A stretch of 64,000 nucleotides of DNA from an uncultured Eubacterium sp. (GCA_945910225.1 CAMDYG010000005.1:1-64000), one strand, 5' to 3'; numbered from the stretch's first letter, positions 27,101 to 36,804 are shown. Notes: generated from the sequence alone by a model not told the origin. A program made the numbers and translations.

Positions 27101-27811
27101 ACCACAGATTTCTATTAATCTGTTGTATTTATCACGATAGTCAAGAAGTGCGCTTATAATCGAATCCTGCAGTTCCTTAATTGCAGGATTATCATAAGTC
27201 TCATCATCATATACCCTCATGCACTCGTCAAACCACTCTTCAATCCATGGGTTACTTCGTGAAAAACGATATATTTTATCTATAATGCTCACAAGTCCTG
27301 AATCATCTCTTCCCATTCCAAATGCGTCAACAAGATTAAAGAATTCCTCATCTGCTTCTGCGTAGAATTCCTCAAGTACATCTTCTAACACATCATTTTC
27401 AAGAAGCTTCTTCTCTCCCTCATCCATTATCCTGAATCCGGGATCCAGATTTACCTCTGGAAAATGGTTTCTTATTATCCACAGACAAAAACTGTCTATT
27501 GTTGTTATCTGTGCATTATTAAGCAATGTTATCTGTCTTAAAAGATTCACATCTCCAGGATTATCATCAAGCATTGAGTCAAGTGCTTTTCTTATCTTAT
27601 CCTTCATCTGTGCCGCCGCCGCTTTGGTAAATGTAACGACAACAAGCCTGTCTATATCTATATTCTTGTCAGGGTCTGTAATCATGGAAATAATTCTTTC
27701 AACAAGTACGGCAGTCTTACCAGAACCAGCAGCCGCTGAAACCAGCACATTACAGTCTCTTGTATCAATCGCACTCTTCTGCGCCGGCGTCCATTTTCTT
27801 TCCATTCTCAT
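24146..27811 (-). CDS. addA: ATP-dependent helicase-nuclease subunit A
   Basis: AddA, the helicase-nuclease subunit of the AddAB complex that resects double-strand breaks for RecA. About 1221 residues. Walker A is AAGSGKTAVLVER near residue 33. Other UvrD-like motifs are the DEYQDSN Walker B region, QNFRSR and SIHKSKGLEFP. The C-terminal nuclease has LVLVDYKTDRV with the catalytic DxK. The frame could begin at a TTG (27814), but the ATG at 27811 lies behind AAGGAAGGGG; MERKW (27805) is another option. The 5' end overlaps the end of addB by about 47 bases, a tight coupling of the two subunits. Confidence 0.95.
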   Translation of the reverse strand: MRMERKWTPAQKSAIDTRDCNVLVSAAAGSGKTAVLVERIISMITDPDKNIDIDRLVVVTFTKAAAAQMKDKIRKALDSMLDDNPGDVNLLRQITLLNNAQITTIDSFCLWIIRNHFPEVNLDPGFRIMDEGEKKLLENDVLEDVLEEFYAEADEEFFNLVDAFGMGRDDSGLVSIIDKIYRFSRSNPWIEEWFDECMRVYDDETYDNPAIKELQDSIISALLDYRDKYNRLIEICGEPAGPAAYTDALQSDLLGINEMVNSKDFGELGRKVRAFSFEALSRKKDAGADPDIKEYIKGQRKLFKDYIGRLNDKIFLKDDEGIFADMQGAGIQIRTLLKVAKVYAKRVSEVKREKGIIDFNDMEHLALSILVKKEDGKLVYTETADKLAGRFEEILIDEYQDSNQLQEVILNAVSRTRLSGVNNNIYMVGDVKQSIYKFRLACPELFIEKYDTYSDTGDNVRIELQKNFRSRENVLECANDVFAHIMNKNFSGIGYDESVRLNAGFPYPECDSSNYGDDANKSTDIILMSSENEEEATTRELEADRLAKLVEGIVASGVNVYDADENVYRPAEYRDIVILTRSVAGWADTFADALMDRGIPAYTDSSTGYFSVREIQVILSMLTIVDNPVQEISLAAAMMSYFGGFTASDLGMVRKLGREYVDKNSHNNLYEHLKTVAAISEAGTTSEEAGMMQEADVKKLSGKCALFLTKLTEYRDKSSVESLYDLCWEMIYDSGYYDYVGTMPAGAQRQANLNVLLERAAGYGKTSYSGLFNFLRYIERLKKFDEDFAEGAASLDNENLVRIMSIHKSKGLEFPIVILAGAHKSINFMDATAPVLVDQNLGIAVDYVDLERRTKTPTIIKGAMARRIVRESIAEEERLLYVAMTRAREKLIITGVVKDAEKALDKYRAKSKEIEAEGILSYADSENIKNYLDMIIPVCLMDADKLKGSFKVMVDDGEDTTTDAAGTVETADGNKEVVADKDLINQSEVPAIYPSLDELPEYVPADNAAGRMKLTVSQLKAMQAEDDSEEIAYMDESVKETLTNTIIPKFISGKEVKLAANERGSAYHRVMECLDYSVSVNFDGVKADINRMLETGRVNELQSESVNPWDINTFVQSDTGRRVAEAVKDGRVRREQPFVFEYEGQLIQGIIDLYFEEDGELVLVDYKTDRVMKGEAGEKELVRRYTVQLDYYAKALTQLTGKNVKEKIIYSFALGKALSVY

Positions 27812-30800
27812 CAACCCCTTCCTTTATATTATTCCATAACACTTCATCATCGAACTTCTTTAATTTTCTGTAATTGCAGCCCGGCAAATCTACAGAAAAT
27901 CCGCATACTGCCCCGTAAGGACATCTGTCGCAGCTCGAAAACTGTCCGTCTTTATAAGGACTGCGCCTGATGTCACCACCTGCTATTCTGCCCGCAGTAT
28001 CAACCGCCCTTACATCGACGAATCTTCCAAGCATATTGAACTGCTCAGTATTCATTACCTTGCTTCTTCGTGAATCAAATCCGCCATCGGCCTTTCTGCT
28101 CACAGGAATATTAAGAGAAGTGCCCTCAGTATTGTCCATCTTCTCGGCAATATCCTTGTCCGAATTAACCATTCCTTTAAGGCGAAGTTCACCCTTAATC
28201 TTATCCTCTATCTCTTCTGCGCTCTCTGTTGTCGCAGACACAATCGGGTCACTTATATTGTAATAGAACACTCCTGCAGGAATAATATTCTTACCTGGAC
28301 GCATTTTCGCTACAAGCTTCATTGCCGCTTCCATGTAGACCATAAGCTGTATATCAATTCCGTAATATGTCTTAACTATGTTAAAATCTTTCTTTCCGGT
28401 TTTGTAATCAATAATTCTTACATAGACATCTGTATCATTCTCACATATGTCCACGCGGTCAATAGTTCCACTCATAGGCTGCTTTCTGTCGCCATCCCCA
28501 ACTTCCATGTTGAACTTATGCTCGAATACAAATGGCACGAAATCACCACATTTTAACTGTTCTCCCATCGCCCATATCGTGCGGTCTGCAAGGTCTTCCA
28601 TACGCTTAACCATAAATGAATTACGGCTTGAATCCTTAAGTATGCTGTTCTGGTATATGTCAGTGATCGCTGTCACGCTTTTTTCAACCATCTCACGACG
28701 TTTCTCTTCCGATATAAGATAATATGACTCTCCATTCTTCTTTATCTCATCACATACCTCGCGGATGACCGCATGTAGTACTACTCCGAAGTTTACTGGT
28801 GAAAATGTGAATTCTTCCCTTTCTTTCAGATCCAAACCATACCTTAAATAATACCTCAACGGACACTCTGCAAAGTTTTCAAAAGACGTGACACTTCCTA
28901 CAAGCCTGCCACCCGTAAGTGAATCAATAATATCTTCATCTACATTTGCAGCAGTTTCAGTCTGTTCAAAGCTGTAAGCAGCCTGCGGTATAGTCACATA
29001 AGAATTCTGCTGTGCCGTGTCTTTGTAAGAAAGTTTCAGGCTCTGTGGAAACATTTTTCTCATGCTCCTTATGATGTACGATGGCATCAGCGCTGCACCT
29101 TCACTGTTTTTCACAGCATAGGACATATACAGTTTCTGGGAACTCTTTGTCATAATAAGATACAGATAGAATCTTTGTGTAAATGCCTTTTCTCTCACAG
29201 AGGCTGACATGACTATTCCCTTATCCTCAAGATATTCCCTGTCGCTTTCTGACAGAACACTTCTGGAATCAGCCTTCTTAGGAACATTGCCATCATTGAT
29301 TCCAACAAAAAACATAACTTTGATATTATCAAGACGGGTTCTTTCTATATCACCTATAACAACACAGTCATTGGTCTGTGGAATAAGTCCTATCTTAATC
29401 TCTTGAAATCCTGACGCAAGTATTTTGTTAAATTCCTTAATACCGACTTTCTCACTCCCAAGAAGCGCATACATTTTGTCCAGTACTTCTATAACTTTCT
29501 TATATAACTGTGCATATTCATCACCAGTGTACTCGTTATCATTAAGTACACAGATCTTCTGCTCCATATCCTCACGCACAAGAAATTCGTAAAGTGCCTT
29601 TACCATATCCGCAACATTAGATTCTTTTGACTTAAGCACTTCTTCCAGAGGATCTAACATGTCAGTTATCATTGTCCTTAGTGAATTAAGCTTCTCAAGA
29701 TCAGTATTATTCACTGTTCCCCTGAATTTTCTCATCCATGGCTCATGCCACTTTGCCCTGCCTCTGATTCCAACTGCAATACAGTAATTGTCAAGCAGGT
29801 CAATATCCTCACGTTCCATTCCACTCATTCCGGTTCTGAGGAATCCCAGAACACTGTCATAGCTGTAGTTATTCTCTATTATTCCAAGAGCCCCATTAAT
29901 TGCTGCAATCAGTGGATTATCTGTTACATGGCGTTTATAGTCTAAGAAATATGGTATATCATTCTGCTTTAATATATTAGCTGCCAGCTTTCCATAGCCA
30001 TCCATATCCGCTGTAACTATTGCAATCTCGTTATACCTGTATCCACACAGTCTAGTCAGCCTTATTATCTCTCCTGCTGCAAATGTTAATTCTTCCTTGG
30101 CAACGGCGCCTTCATATATAACAATATTGTCAGTCTTTTTCCCATATCTTCCTGCGTCGTTTCTGAACAGATTCTGTTCAAGGAAGCCAAGCTCTTCTGA
30201 ATTCTTAAATCTGGAATTAATATTCACAATCACATTCTTGCCCGGCACTTCATCCCCCGCAATATATGCAGGTTCAAGAACATTTACATGCTGCTCATCA
30301 CATATCTTATAAAGCTTAGATACACAGTCCTTACTCATGTAAAAAAGCTCTTCTCTGCCTGCAACAATATTTTCACGCTCGGATGCATCAATTGTCAGAG
30401 AAACATATATCTTCGGACACATTGATAAAAGAATTGTCAGTAAATTGTACTGAACCGGTGTAAATCCTGTAAATCCATCAAATGCTATTTCACAATTCTT
30501 TATTCTTTCTGATTCAGTGACCTTTCCACATAGCTTATCAAGTATTTCTTCTTTTGTTATATAATTCTTGTCTATGTACTCTGCAAATGCATTGTATACA
30601 AGCACAATGTCATCAAGCTTGTACTGAAGCGCTGCACTTCCTTCTGAATCACTGTACGCTGCGCCTGCCGCATCCTGCATAACATCCGGCTTGATATCAT
30701 ACTGAAGCATTTCAGATATAACTGACTTCATCTCTGACACAAATCCTGTATTAGACAGATTACTCCCGAAATATTTTAACTTATCCTTGTTCTGTTCCAA

Positions 30801-31094
30801 AACTCTTTTGATAATCAGATTCTTACCTGTATCATCAAGGACTTCAAGATTGTCCTCCCCCACTTCTTCAAATACCTTATATGCAAGTCTCTCAAAACTT
30901 ACGACATCAATATTAAGAATACCTTTCCTCGGATGCATGGACACCAGTCTTTTCTGAATCGCCATAGTGTACTGCTCTGGCACAACTACAATGTAATTCC
31001 TGTCCGGATTCTTCATTGATTCTTCAATTATATGTGTATACAGATGGTGCGATTTACCCGCACCAGAGCTGCCTAGAATTAATTGTAATGACAT
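27765..31094 (-). CDS. addB: ATP-dependent nuclease subunit B
   Basis: AddB, 1109 residues, partner of AddA. N-terminal Walker A is GSSGAGKS (8-15). The C-terminal nuclease has IIDYKTGKK with catalytic DxK. The Fe-S cluster Cys are visible as one Cys in FAECPLRYYL and a CxxCxxxxxC group plus another Cys near the C-terminus. The ATG follows AGGGGAG. The 283 bases between this gene and the divergent gene at 31378 hold no clear terminator or RNA element; I could not pick a convincing addB promoter there. Confidence 0.95.
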   Translation of the reverse strand: MSLQLILGSSGAGKSHHLYTHIIEESMKNPDRNYIVVVPEQYTMAIQKRLVSMHPRKGILNIDVVSFERLAYKVFEEVGEDNLEVLDDTGKNLIIKRVLEQNKDKLKYFGSNLSNTGFVSEMKSVISEMLQYDIKPDVMQDAAGAAYSDSEGSAALQYKLDDIVLVYNAFAEYIDKNYITKEEILDKLCGKVTESERIKNCEIAFDGFTGFTPVQYNLLTILLSMCPKIYVSLTIDASERENIVAGREELFYMSKDCVSKLYKICDEQHVNVLEPAYIAGDEVPGKNVIVNINSRFKNSEELGFLEQNLFRNDAGRYGKKTDNIVIYEGAVAKEELTFAAGEIIRLTRLCGYRYNEIAIVTADMDGYGKLAANILKQNDIPYFLDYKRHVTDNPLIAAINGALGIIENNYSYDSVLGFLRTGMSGMEREDIDLLDNYCIAVGIRGRAKWHEPWMRKFRGTVNNTDLEKLNSLRTMITDMLDPLEEVLKSKESNVADMVKALYEFLVREDMEQKICVLNDNEYTGDEYAQLYKKVIEVLDKMYALLGSEKVGIKEFNKILASGFQEIKIGLIPQTNDCVVIGDIERTRLDNIKVMFFVGINDGNVPKKADSRSVLSESDREYLEDKGIVMSASVREKAFTQRFYLYLIMTKSSQKLYMSYAVKNSEGAALMPSYIIRSMRKMFPQSLKLSYKDTAQQNSYVTIPQAAYSFEQTETAANVDEDIIDSLTGGRLVGSVTSFENFAECPLRYYLRYGLDLKEREEFTFSPVNFGVVLHAVIREVCDEIKKNGESYYLISEEKRREMVEKSVTAITDIYQNSILKDSSRNSFMVKRMEDLADRTIWAMGEQLKCGDFVPFVFEHKFNMEVGDGDRKQPMSGTIDRVDICENDTDVYVRIIDYKTGKKDFNIVKTYYGIDIQLMVYMEAAMKLVAKMRPGKNIIPAGVFYYNISDPIVSATTESAEEIEDKIKGELRLKGMVNSDKDIAEKMDNTEGTSLNIPVSRKADGGFDSRRSKVMNTEQFNMLGRFVDVRAVDTAGRIAGGDIRRSPYKDGQFSSCDRCPYGAVCGFSVDLPGCNYRKLKKFDDEVLWNNIKEGVDENGKKMDAGAEECD

Positions 31095-31377
31095 GTGTGA
31101 CTCCCCTTTTAAATATTACATGCTGCATATAATGGCACATTTATCAGCCATTCCTGCTCCATATAGTTTTTAGTTGATAACTTTATTGCCATATCCGGTT
31201 TATATTTGGCACAATATGCTTTCCAAAATCTCCTCTGTATTATCTTACTATATCACATTTTCTCCGACATGCACTATATATAAACCAGCTTTTTCCCTGA
31301 ACTTACACATTTTAATCATAATCTCCCCCTCACAGCCATATATTTTGTAATAATGAATATGAAGGGCAGGTTTCTTT

Positions 31378-31878
31378 GTGATGAGTCAGACTAAAATCGT
31401 CGTTATTCCATTAAAAAAACTCCTTATCGGAGTTGTTATTGCTGCTATTATAATTGCATTTGTCATATTTGCTGTTATCCGTCTTGGCAGCAAAGGTTCT
31501 GATAATTCAAGGAACACTTCTTCGCCTAAGAGCAGCTCTGTAAATGCATCTGCTTCTTCTAATATTGAAACACCTCTTGATAATGCCGATGCTCCTAAAT
31601 TCTGCCCCGGAGTATATACTGCTTCTATCCTGTTAGATGGCAATCCTGTTGATATCCAGGTAACTGTTGATTCATCCAACATTAACAGCATTGAACTCGT
31701 TAATCTTTCCGAGTCAATCACAACTATGTATCCTAAACTGACAACCTCATTTGATGAAGTTGCCTCTAAAGTCATGGAAGCTGGCACAACCAACATAACC
31801 TATGATTCAGCCAACAGATATACATATTCCGTCTTTATAGAAGCAATAAGCGCAGCCCTTAAAAAGGCTGCGCCATAA
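31378..31878 (+). CDS. membrane-anchored protein with FMN-binding-like domain
   Basis: A 166-residue protein with one N-terminal membrane helix (about 12-36), a Ser/Asn-rich linker (40-68) and a C-terminal extracytoplasmic domain (72-166). The domain has the pattern of FMN-binding (flavin-tethered) modules: PGVYTASILLDG, VDIQVTVDSSNINSIEL and a final YSVFIEAISAALKKA helix. The usual SGAT-type motif carrying the flavinylated Thr is replaced by YDSANRYTYS, so covalent FMN is doubtful. The start is GTG at 31378 or ATG at 31381; the ribosome site is weak (AGG at seven to ten bases). It is a lone plus-strand gene convergent with hisS. Confidence 0.65.
   Translation: MMSQTKIVVIPLKKLLIGVVIAAIIIAFVIFAVIRLGSKGSDNSRNTSSPKSSSVNASASSNIETPLDNADAPKFCPGVYTASILLDGNPVDIQVTVDSSNINSIELVNLSESITTMYPKLTTSFDEVASKVMEAGTTNITYDSANRYTYSVFIEAISAALKKAAP
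31850..31873. terminator. hairpin in the 3' end of the gene, shared with hisS
   Basis: A perfect 8-bp stem GCGCAGCC / GGCTGCGC around an eight-base loop, inside the last codons of the plus-strand gene and 12 bases beyond the hisS stop on the other strand. Neither side has a long T run, so termination strength is uncertain. Confidence 0.45.
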
Positions 31879-31884
31879 AACTAA

Positions 31885-33159
31885 TTAGAACAAGCTTATC
31901 TCGTCCCCATTGCTGATATTAACAAATCCTTTATATCCACGCTCCTCAAGCTTTCCAAGGAACTTACCCATCTTCTTAGGCTTTACATATAATGAGCATA
32001 CCTTGCCTTCTGCTCTGTACTTTTCAGCTATGGCATAGGCATCCTTAACCTGTCCCTCATCATACATAACAGCAATCTTGTCTGCTGTCGCCTTAGTCTC
32101 AACACCATTCTGCATAAGAATTGAGAAAATTCTCTCGAATCCGATTGAGAATCCAACAGCGCTTACCTGCTGTCCTAAGAACTTTCCGATAAGGTTGTCG
32201 TATCTTCCACCGCCTGCGATAGCGCCCTTGAAATCAATGCTTTCAACTTCAAATACAGTTCCTGTATAGTAGCCCTGTCCTCTAACTAAAGAAAGGTCAA
32301 ATACAACATCAAACTGACCGCCTGAAAGCTCATTTACAGTGTTAATAATTCCTCTTACGCTTTCTGCCGGAGCTTTATCCTCAAGTATAGCCTCAACGCT
32401 TTCAAGGCTTATCTCCTGTGCACTTGAAACGCTTCCGAAGAATCCGATAAACTTCTCGATTGCTGCAGCGTCAAAACCCTTGTCTGTAAGTTCAGCCTTA
32501 ACACCATCAAGTCCAACCTTGTCCATCTTGTCAAATGTAATGCATACACTGTCAAGCTGTTCCTCAGCAAATCCACAATTCTGAAGGAATGAACGGAGAA
32601 GTCTTCTGTCGTTAATCTTAACCTTGAAATTCTTCATGCCAATAGCCTTAAGAGCCTTGGTTGTTGTAAGAATAAGTTCAACCTCTGAATCTGTAGAATC
32701 AGAACCTATAATATCAATATCACACTGAACGAACTCACGAAGTCTGCCCTTCTGTGGTCTTTCAGCTCTGTACACTCTGTCCATCTGGATACATTTCATA
32801 GGAAGAGTGAGTTTATCCTTGTTATTAGCAAAGTAACGGCTGAGTGGGAGTGTAAGGTCATATCTTAATCCCATATCAGCAATTTCATTTTCACAGGCTG
32901 TTCCCGTCTTAGGATTTTCCTGAAGTGAACTTACAGCCTTCTCAAGCTTATCGCCTCTCTTCATAATCTTGAATATAAGATTTAAATTCTCACCACCATC
33001 ACTCTTATCAAGATTCTCAATATCTTCGATAATAGGTGTTGTAATATGCTCGAATCCATTAGCAACGTATACCTTTAATATCTCATTCTGAAGGTAATCC
33101 CTGATTTCAACCTCATTAGGAAGATAATCATTAGTACCCTTAACTGGTGTTATTTTCAT
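31885..33159 (-). CDS. hisS: histidine--tRNA ligase
   Basis: Histidyl-tRNA synthetase, 424 residues, class II. Motif 1 lies around GFEHITTPIIED, motif 2 around VYRAERPQKGRLREF (129-143) and motif 3 in AVGFSIGFERIF. The histidine-binding HisA motif, normally RGLDYY, reads RGQGYY (293-298), while the following TGTVFE is normal. The C-terminal anticodon-binding domain is short. It follows purD by 89 bases with a stable hairpin in the gap. No T-box motif was seen. A HisZ-like paralogue is less likely because motif 2 and the anticodon domain are intact. Confidence 0.92.
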   Translation of the reverse strand: MKITPVKGTNDYLPNEVEIRDYLQNEILKVYVANGFEHITTPIIEDIENLDKSDGGENLNLIFKIMKRGDKLEKAVSSLQENPKTGTACENEIADMGLRYDLTLPLSRYFANNKDKLTLPMKCIQMDRVYRAERPQKGRLREFVQCDIDIIGSDSTDSEVELILTTTKALKAIGMKNFKVKINDRRLLRSFLQNCGFAEEQLDSVCITFDKMDKVGLDGVKAELTDKGFDAAAIEKFIGFFGSVSSAQEISLESVEAILEDKAPAESVRGIINTVNELSGGQFDVVFDLSLVRGQGYYTGTVFEVESIDFKGAIAGGGRYDNLIGKFLGQQVSAVGFSIGFERIFSILMQNGVETKATADKIAVMYDEGQVKDAYAIAEKYRAEGKVCSLYVKPKKMGKFLGKLEERGYKGFVNISNGDEISLF

Positions 33160-33189
33160 AATAAAATCTCCGTTCTATTTACATACTAA

Positions 33190-33221
33190 GGCAGATAACC
33201 GGTATTCACCAGCCATCTGCC
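33190..33221 (-). other. stable hairpin between purD and hisS
   Basis: GGCAGAT-GGCTGGT pairs with ACCGGTT-ATCTGCC (14 bp, three G-U on the minus-strand transcript) around GAAT. There is no T run after it on the minus strand; a six-T run follows on the plus strand. It could be an RNA processing or stability element rather than a terminator. Confidence 0.45.
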
Positions 33222-33248
33222 CTCATTTTTTAATACTTAAATAACTGA

Positions 33249-34523
33249 TTAAGCTTCATCAATTGCCTTACCAATATCATGTCTCATATATTTGTTATCA
33301 AAATCTACCCATTCAGTAGCTTCATAAGCCTTGGCTCTGGCTTCCTTAAGGTCTTTACCAAGTGCTGTCACACCAAGAACTCGTCCTCCGTTAGTTACAA
33401 CCTTGCCTTCTTCATTGAACTTAGAACCTGCATGGAATAAGAAATAATCATCTTTGCCCTTGAAATTCTCCATTCCCTTAATCTCAAAGCCCTTCTCATA
33501 TGCGAGTGGATATCCGTCAGATGCAAGGATTACGCATACACATGCATTATCTTCAAACTGAAGGTCAACCTTATCAAGAGTTCCATCAATACAAGCCTCA
33601 AATACATCAACGATATCATTCTTCATTCTAGGAAGAACAACCTGTGCTTCAGGATCACCGAATCTTGCATTGTACTCAAGAACCTTAGGTCCCTTAGGAG
33701 TAAGCATAAGTCCAAAGAAGATAACACCCTTGAATGGTCTGCCCTCACTCTTCATTGCATCAACAGTTGCCTGATAGATGTATTTCTTACAGAACTCATC
33801 AACTTCCTTAGTATAGAAAGGTGATGGAGAGAAGTTACCCATTCCGCCTGTATTAAGACCCTGGTCACCATCCTTAGCTCTCTTATGATCCTGAGCTGAT
33901 GACATAATCTTAATTGTATTACCATCAACAAATGAAAGTACCGAAACCTCTCGGCCTGTCATGAATTCCTCAACGACAATTGTATCACCTGCTGTTCCGA
34001 ACTTCTTGTCAAGCATAAGCTCATCAACGCCTGCAAGTGCATCAGCCTTGTTCTCACAGATAAGAACGCCCTTACCGAGGGCTAGTCCATCAGCCTTAAG
34101 AACGATAGGATACTCAGCAGTCTCAAGATACTTCTTGGCTTCTTCTGCTGATGTAAATGTTTCATAAGCTGCTGTTGGAATATTGTATTTCTTCATGAGG
34201 TCCTTTGAAAACGCCTTAGAACCCTCAAGAATAGCTGCATTCTTTCTTGGTCCGAATACTCTTAAGCCCTCTGCCTCAAATACATCAACAACACCGCCAA
34301 CAAGTGGATCATCCATACCGATAACTGTAAGGTCAATGCTGTTTTCCTTAGCAAATGCTACAAGTTTATCAAACTCCATTGCCTTAATATCAACACACTC
34401 TGCAAGCTCTGCAATTCCTGCATTACCTGGTGCACAGTATATCTTGTCAATCTTAGGACTCTTGCTTAACTTCCAGCATATTGCATGCTCTCTTCCGCCG
34501 CTGCCTACAACTAATACTTTCAT
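33249..34523 (-). CDS. purD: phosphoribosylamine--glycine ligase
   Basis: GAR synthetase, second step of purine synthesis, joining glycine to phosphoribosylamine with ATP; 424 residues. The N-terminus MKVLVVGSGGREHAICWKL is the family hallmark. The ATP-grasp core shows VVLKADGLALGKGV and the metal-binding LEYNARFGDPEAQ. It is the last pur gene of the purE-purM-purN-purD group, 46 bases after purN. Confidence 0.97.
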   Translation of the reverse strand: MKVLVVGSGGREHAICWKLSKSPKIDKIYCAPGNAGIAELAECVDIKAMEFDKLVAFAKENSIDLTVIGMDDPLVGGVVDVFEAEGLRVFGPRKNAAILEGSKAFSKDLMKKYNIPTAAYETFTSAEEAKKYLETAEYPIVLKADGLALGKGVLICENKADALAGVDELMLDKKFGTAGDTIVVEEFMTGREVSVLSFVDGNTIKIMSSAQDHKRAKDGDQGLNTGGMGNFSPSPFYTKEVDEFCKKYIYQATVDAMKSEGRPFKGVIFFGLMLTPKGPKVLEYNARFGDPEAQVVLPRMKNDIVDVFEACIDGTLDKVDLQFEDNACVCVILASDGYPLAYEKGFEIKGMENFKGKDDYFLFHAGSKFNEEGKVVTNGGRVLGVTALGKDLKEARAKAYEATEWVDFDNKYMRHDIGKAIDEA

Positions 34524-34569
34524 CTTAATTCCTCCGCATATTGTTATCTATATACTTAGTCAGTAATCA

Positions 34570-35166
34570 TTAATTAACATGTTCATTGGCAATCTTATTA
34601 ATTGCCATAGGAAGAAGCTTCCATTCAGCCTGCTCCATAATTCTTCTCTGAAGAGTTTCAGGAGTATCACCATCAAGTACATCAACTGCCTTCTGGAAAA
34701 TAATCTCTCCTGTATCCATTCCTTCATCTACATAATGCACAGTTGCACCTGATACCTTAACACCTTTTGCCAAAGCTGCTTCATGAACCTTAAGTCCGTA
34801 AAAACCAACTCCGCAGAATGAAGGTATAAGTGATGGGTGAATATTAATAATTCTGTGGCTGTACTGATGAACCATTTTCTCAGGGATTCTTACAAGGAAT
34901 CCTGCGAGTACTATAAGGTCAACATTAAGCTCATTCACTTTATCAAGTAATGCATCGTTAAATGCATCCCTGCTTTCATAATCCTTAGGTGATATGCAAT
35001 ATGCTGGAATATTGTTATCCTTAGCTCTTGTGAGTGCATATGCTCCGGCATTATTGCTTATAACTGCTACAAGCTCTGTGTTAGTGATTGTTCCATCCTT
35101 AACCGCATCGATAATAGCCTGAAGATTAGTTCCGCCTCCGGAAACCATAACTGCAACTCTTAGCAT
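34570..35166 (-). CDS. purN: phosphoribosylglycinamide formyltransferase
   Basis: GAR transformylase using 10-formyl-tetrahydrofolate, third step of purine synthesis; 198 residues. The N-terminal [15 protein letters not shown] phosphate loop, [11 protein letters not shown] (catalytic Asn/His region) and [14 protein letters not shown] (catalytic Asp) are all present. It overlaps the end of purM by seven bases, so translation is coupled. Confidence 0.96.
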   Translation of the reverse strand: MLRVAVMVSGGGTNLQAIIDAVKDGTITNTELVAVISNNAGAYALTRAKDNNIPAYCISPKDYESRDAFNDALLDKVNELNVDLIVLAGFLVRIPEKMVHQYSHRIINIHPSLIPSFCGVGFYGLKVHEAALAKGVKVSGATVHYVDEGMDTGEIIFQKAVDVLDGDTPETLQRRIMEQAEWKLLPMAINKIANEHVN

Positions 35167-36185
35167 AAAATAACTCCCTTCTCGCCAGCTTCAACGCTTC
35201 CGATAACATATGGAGTCTCTCCAGCAGCCTTAACTGCTGTCATAACAGTATCAACATCAGCAGGATCAACAGCAAGTACAAGACCGATACCCATGTTAAA
35301 TGTGTTGTACATCATATGCTCTTCGATATTACCATCTTTTGCAAGCATCTTAAAGATTGGTGGTACTTCGTAGCTGTCCTTCTTAATTACAGCCTTAACA
35401 CCCTCTGGAAGCATTCTTGGTACATTCTCGTAGAAACCGCCGCCTGTGATGTGGCTGCAGCCCTTAACCTTAACGCCAGCCTTCTTGATTTCCTTCATTG
35501 TCTTAACATATATCTTAGTTGGAGCAAGTAATGCCTCTCCTAATGTCTTTCCAAGTGAATCATAATATGTATTAAGAGATTCCTCTGTCATTGTAAATAC
35601 GCTTCTTACAAGCGAGAATCCGTTGCTGTGTACGCCGCTTGAAGCAATACCGATAAGAGTATCTCCAGGCTTGATGTTCTCGCCTGTGATAAGATCCTTC
35701 TTATCAACAACGCCTACAGCAAATCCTGCAAGATCGTATTCATCCTGTGGCATAAGTCCTGGATGCTCTGCTGTCTCGCCACCGATAAGTGCACATTCAG
35801 ACTGTCTGCAGCCTTCTGCGACACCACCAACGATAGTAGCAATCTTCTCTGGATAATTCTTGCCACATGCAATGTAATCAAGGAAGAAAAGAGGCTCTCC
35901 ACCAGCACATACAACATCATTAACACACATAGCAACTGCATCAATACCGATAGTATCATGCTTGTCCATAATGAAAGCTAACTTAACCTTAGTTCCACAT
36001 CCGTCAGTTCCTGAAAGTAATACAGGCTCTTCCATCTCCTTAATCTTAGCGAGTGAAAATGCACCTGAGAATCCACCGATTCCTCCTAACACTTCTTCTC
36101 TCATAGTAGACTTAACAGCCTCTTTCATTAACTCAACTGACTTGTAACCTGCTTCAATATCAACTCCAGATTTCTTGTAATCCAT
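35160..36185 (-). CDS. purM: phosphoribosylformylglycinamidine cyclo-ligase
   Basis: AIR synthetase, fifth step, closing the imidazole ring of FGAM; 341 residues, typical length. Visible motifs are [13 protein letters not shown] at the N-terminus, [16 protein letters not shown], the GGETAEHPG loop and [13 protein letters not shown]. It lies 59 bases after purE. Confidence 0.97.
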   Translation of the reverse strand: MDYKKSGVDIEAGYKSVELMKEAVKSTMREEVLGGIGGFSGAFSLAKIKEMEEPVLLSGTDGCGTKVKLAFIMDKHDTIGIDAVAMCVNDVVCAGGEPLFFLDYIACGKNYPEKIATIVGGVAEGCRQSECALIGGETAEHPGLMPQDEYDLAGFAVGVVDKKDLITGENIKPGDTLIGIASSGVHSNGFSLVRSVFTMTEESLNTYYDSLGKTLGEALLAPTKIYVKTMKEIKKAGVKVKGCSHITGGGFYENVPRMLPEGVKAVIKKDSYEVPPIFKMLAKDGNIEEHMMYNTFNMGIGLVLAVDPADVDTVMTAVKAAGETPYVIGSVEAGEKGVILC

Positions 36186-36244
36186 GTTTCTTTCTCCTTC
36201 AATATTATGATAAATGTACGTTAATGTAACTATCCAGTTACTAA

Positions 36245-36745
36245 TTAATAATTCTTATAGCCGACTTCCTGAAGTCTGGCATCTTTCTTCTGAACACTTT
36301 CCTTAAGATTCTTAGTATAAGCCTTAAGTCTTTCAAGAAGTGCTGCATCAGATGTTGCAAGAATCTTGGCTGCAAGAATACCTGCATTAGCACCGCCGTT
36401 AATAGCAACAGTTGCAACAGGAATACCTGTAGGCATCTGTACTATTGAATATAATGAATCTCTACCGCCTAGTGATGTTGTGTGCATTGGAATACCAATA
36501 ACAGGCATTGGGAAAATAGCTGCACACATACCTGGAAGATGTGCTGCCATACCTGCACCTGCAATAATAACCTTAAATCCCTTCTCCTCTGCACTCTTAG
36601 CGTATTCAAAGAATACATCAGGCTCTCTGTGTGCTGAGATGATTGTCATCTCATACGAAATTCCTAACTGTTCAAGAATGTCTGCTGCCTTAGCCATAAC
36701 AGGCATATCAGAGTCACTTCCCATAACAATTCCTACTAAAGCCAT
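36245..36745 (-). CDS. purE: N5-carboxyaminoimidazole ribonucleotide mutase
   Basis: PurE class I, converting N5-CAIR to CAIR; 166 residues. [17 protein letters not shown] (catalytic His) and [12 protein letters not shown] are the defining motifs. It is the first gene of purE-purM-purN-purD, with a strong promoter upstream. No purK, purC, purF or purH is present in the window. Confidence 0.97.
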   Translation of the reverse strand: MALVGIVMGSDSDMPVMAKAADILEQLGISYEMTIISAHREPDVFFEYAKSAEEKGFKVIIAGAGMAAHLPGMCAAIFPMPVIGIPMHTTSLGGRDSLYSIVQMPTGIPVATVAINGGANAGILAAKILATSDAALLERLKAYTKNLKESVQKKDARLQEVGYKNY

Positions 36746-36804
36746 ATTAACCTCCTATGTCCGATAGATATAATATTTTAATCAGTGAAAAACACTTAAA
36801 CATT

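Noticed and set aside
33160-33248. Possible T-box before hisS (and before argS)
   Set aside because: No AGGGTGGNACCGCG-type T-box sequence is present and the gaps are under 100 bases.
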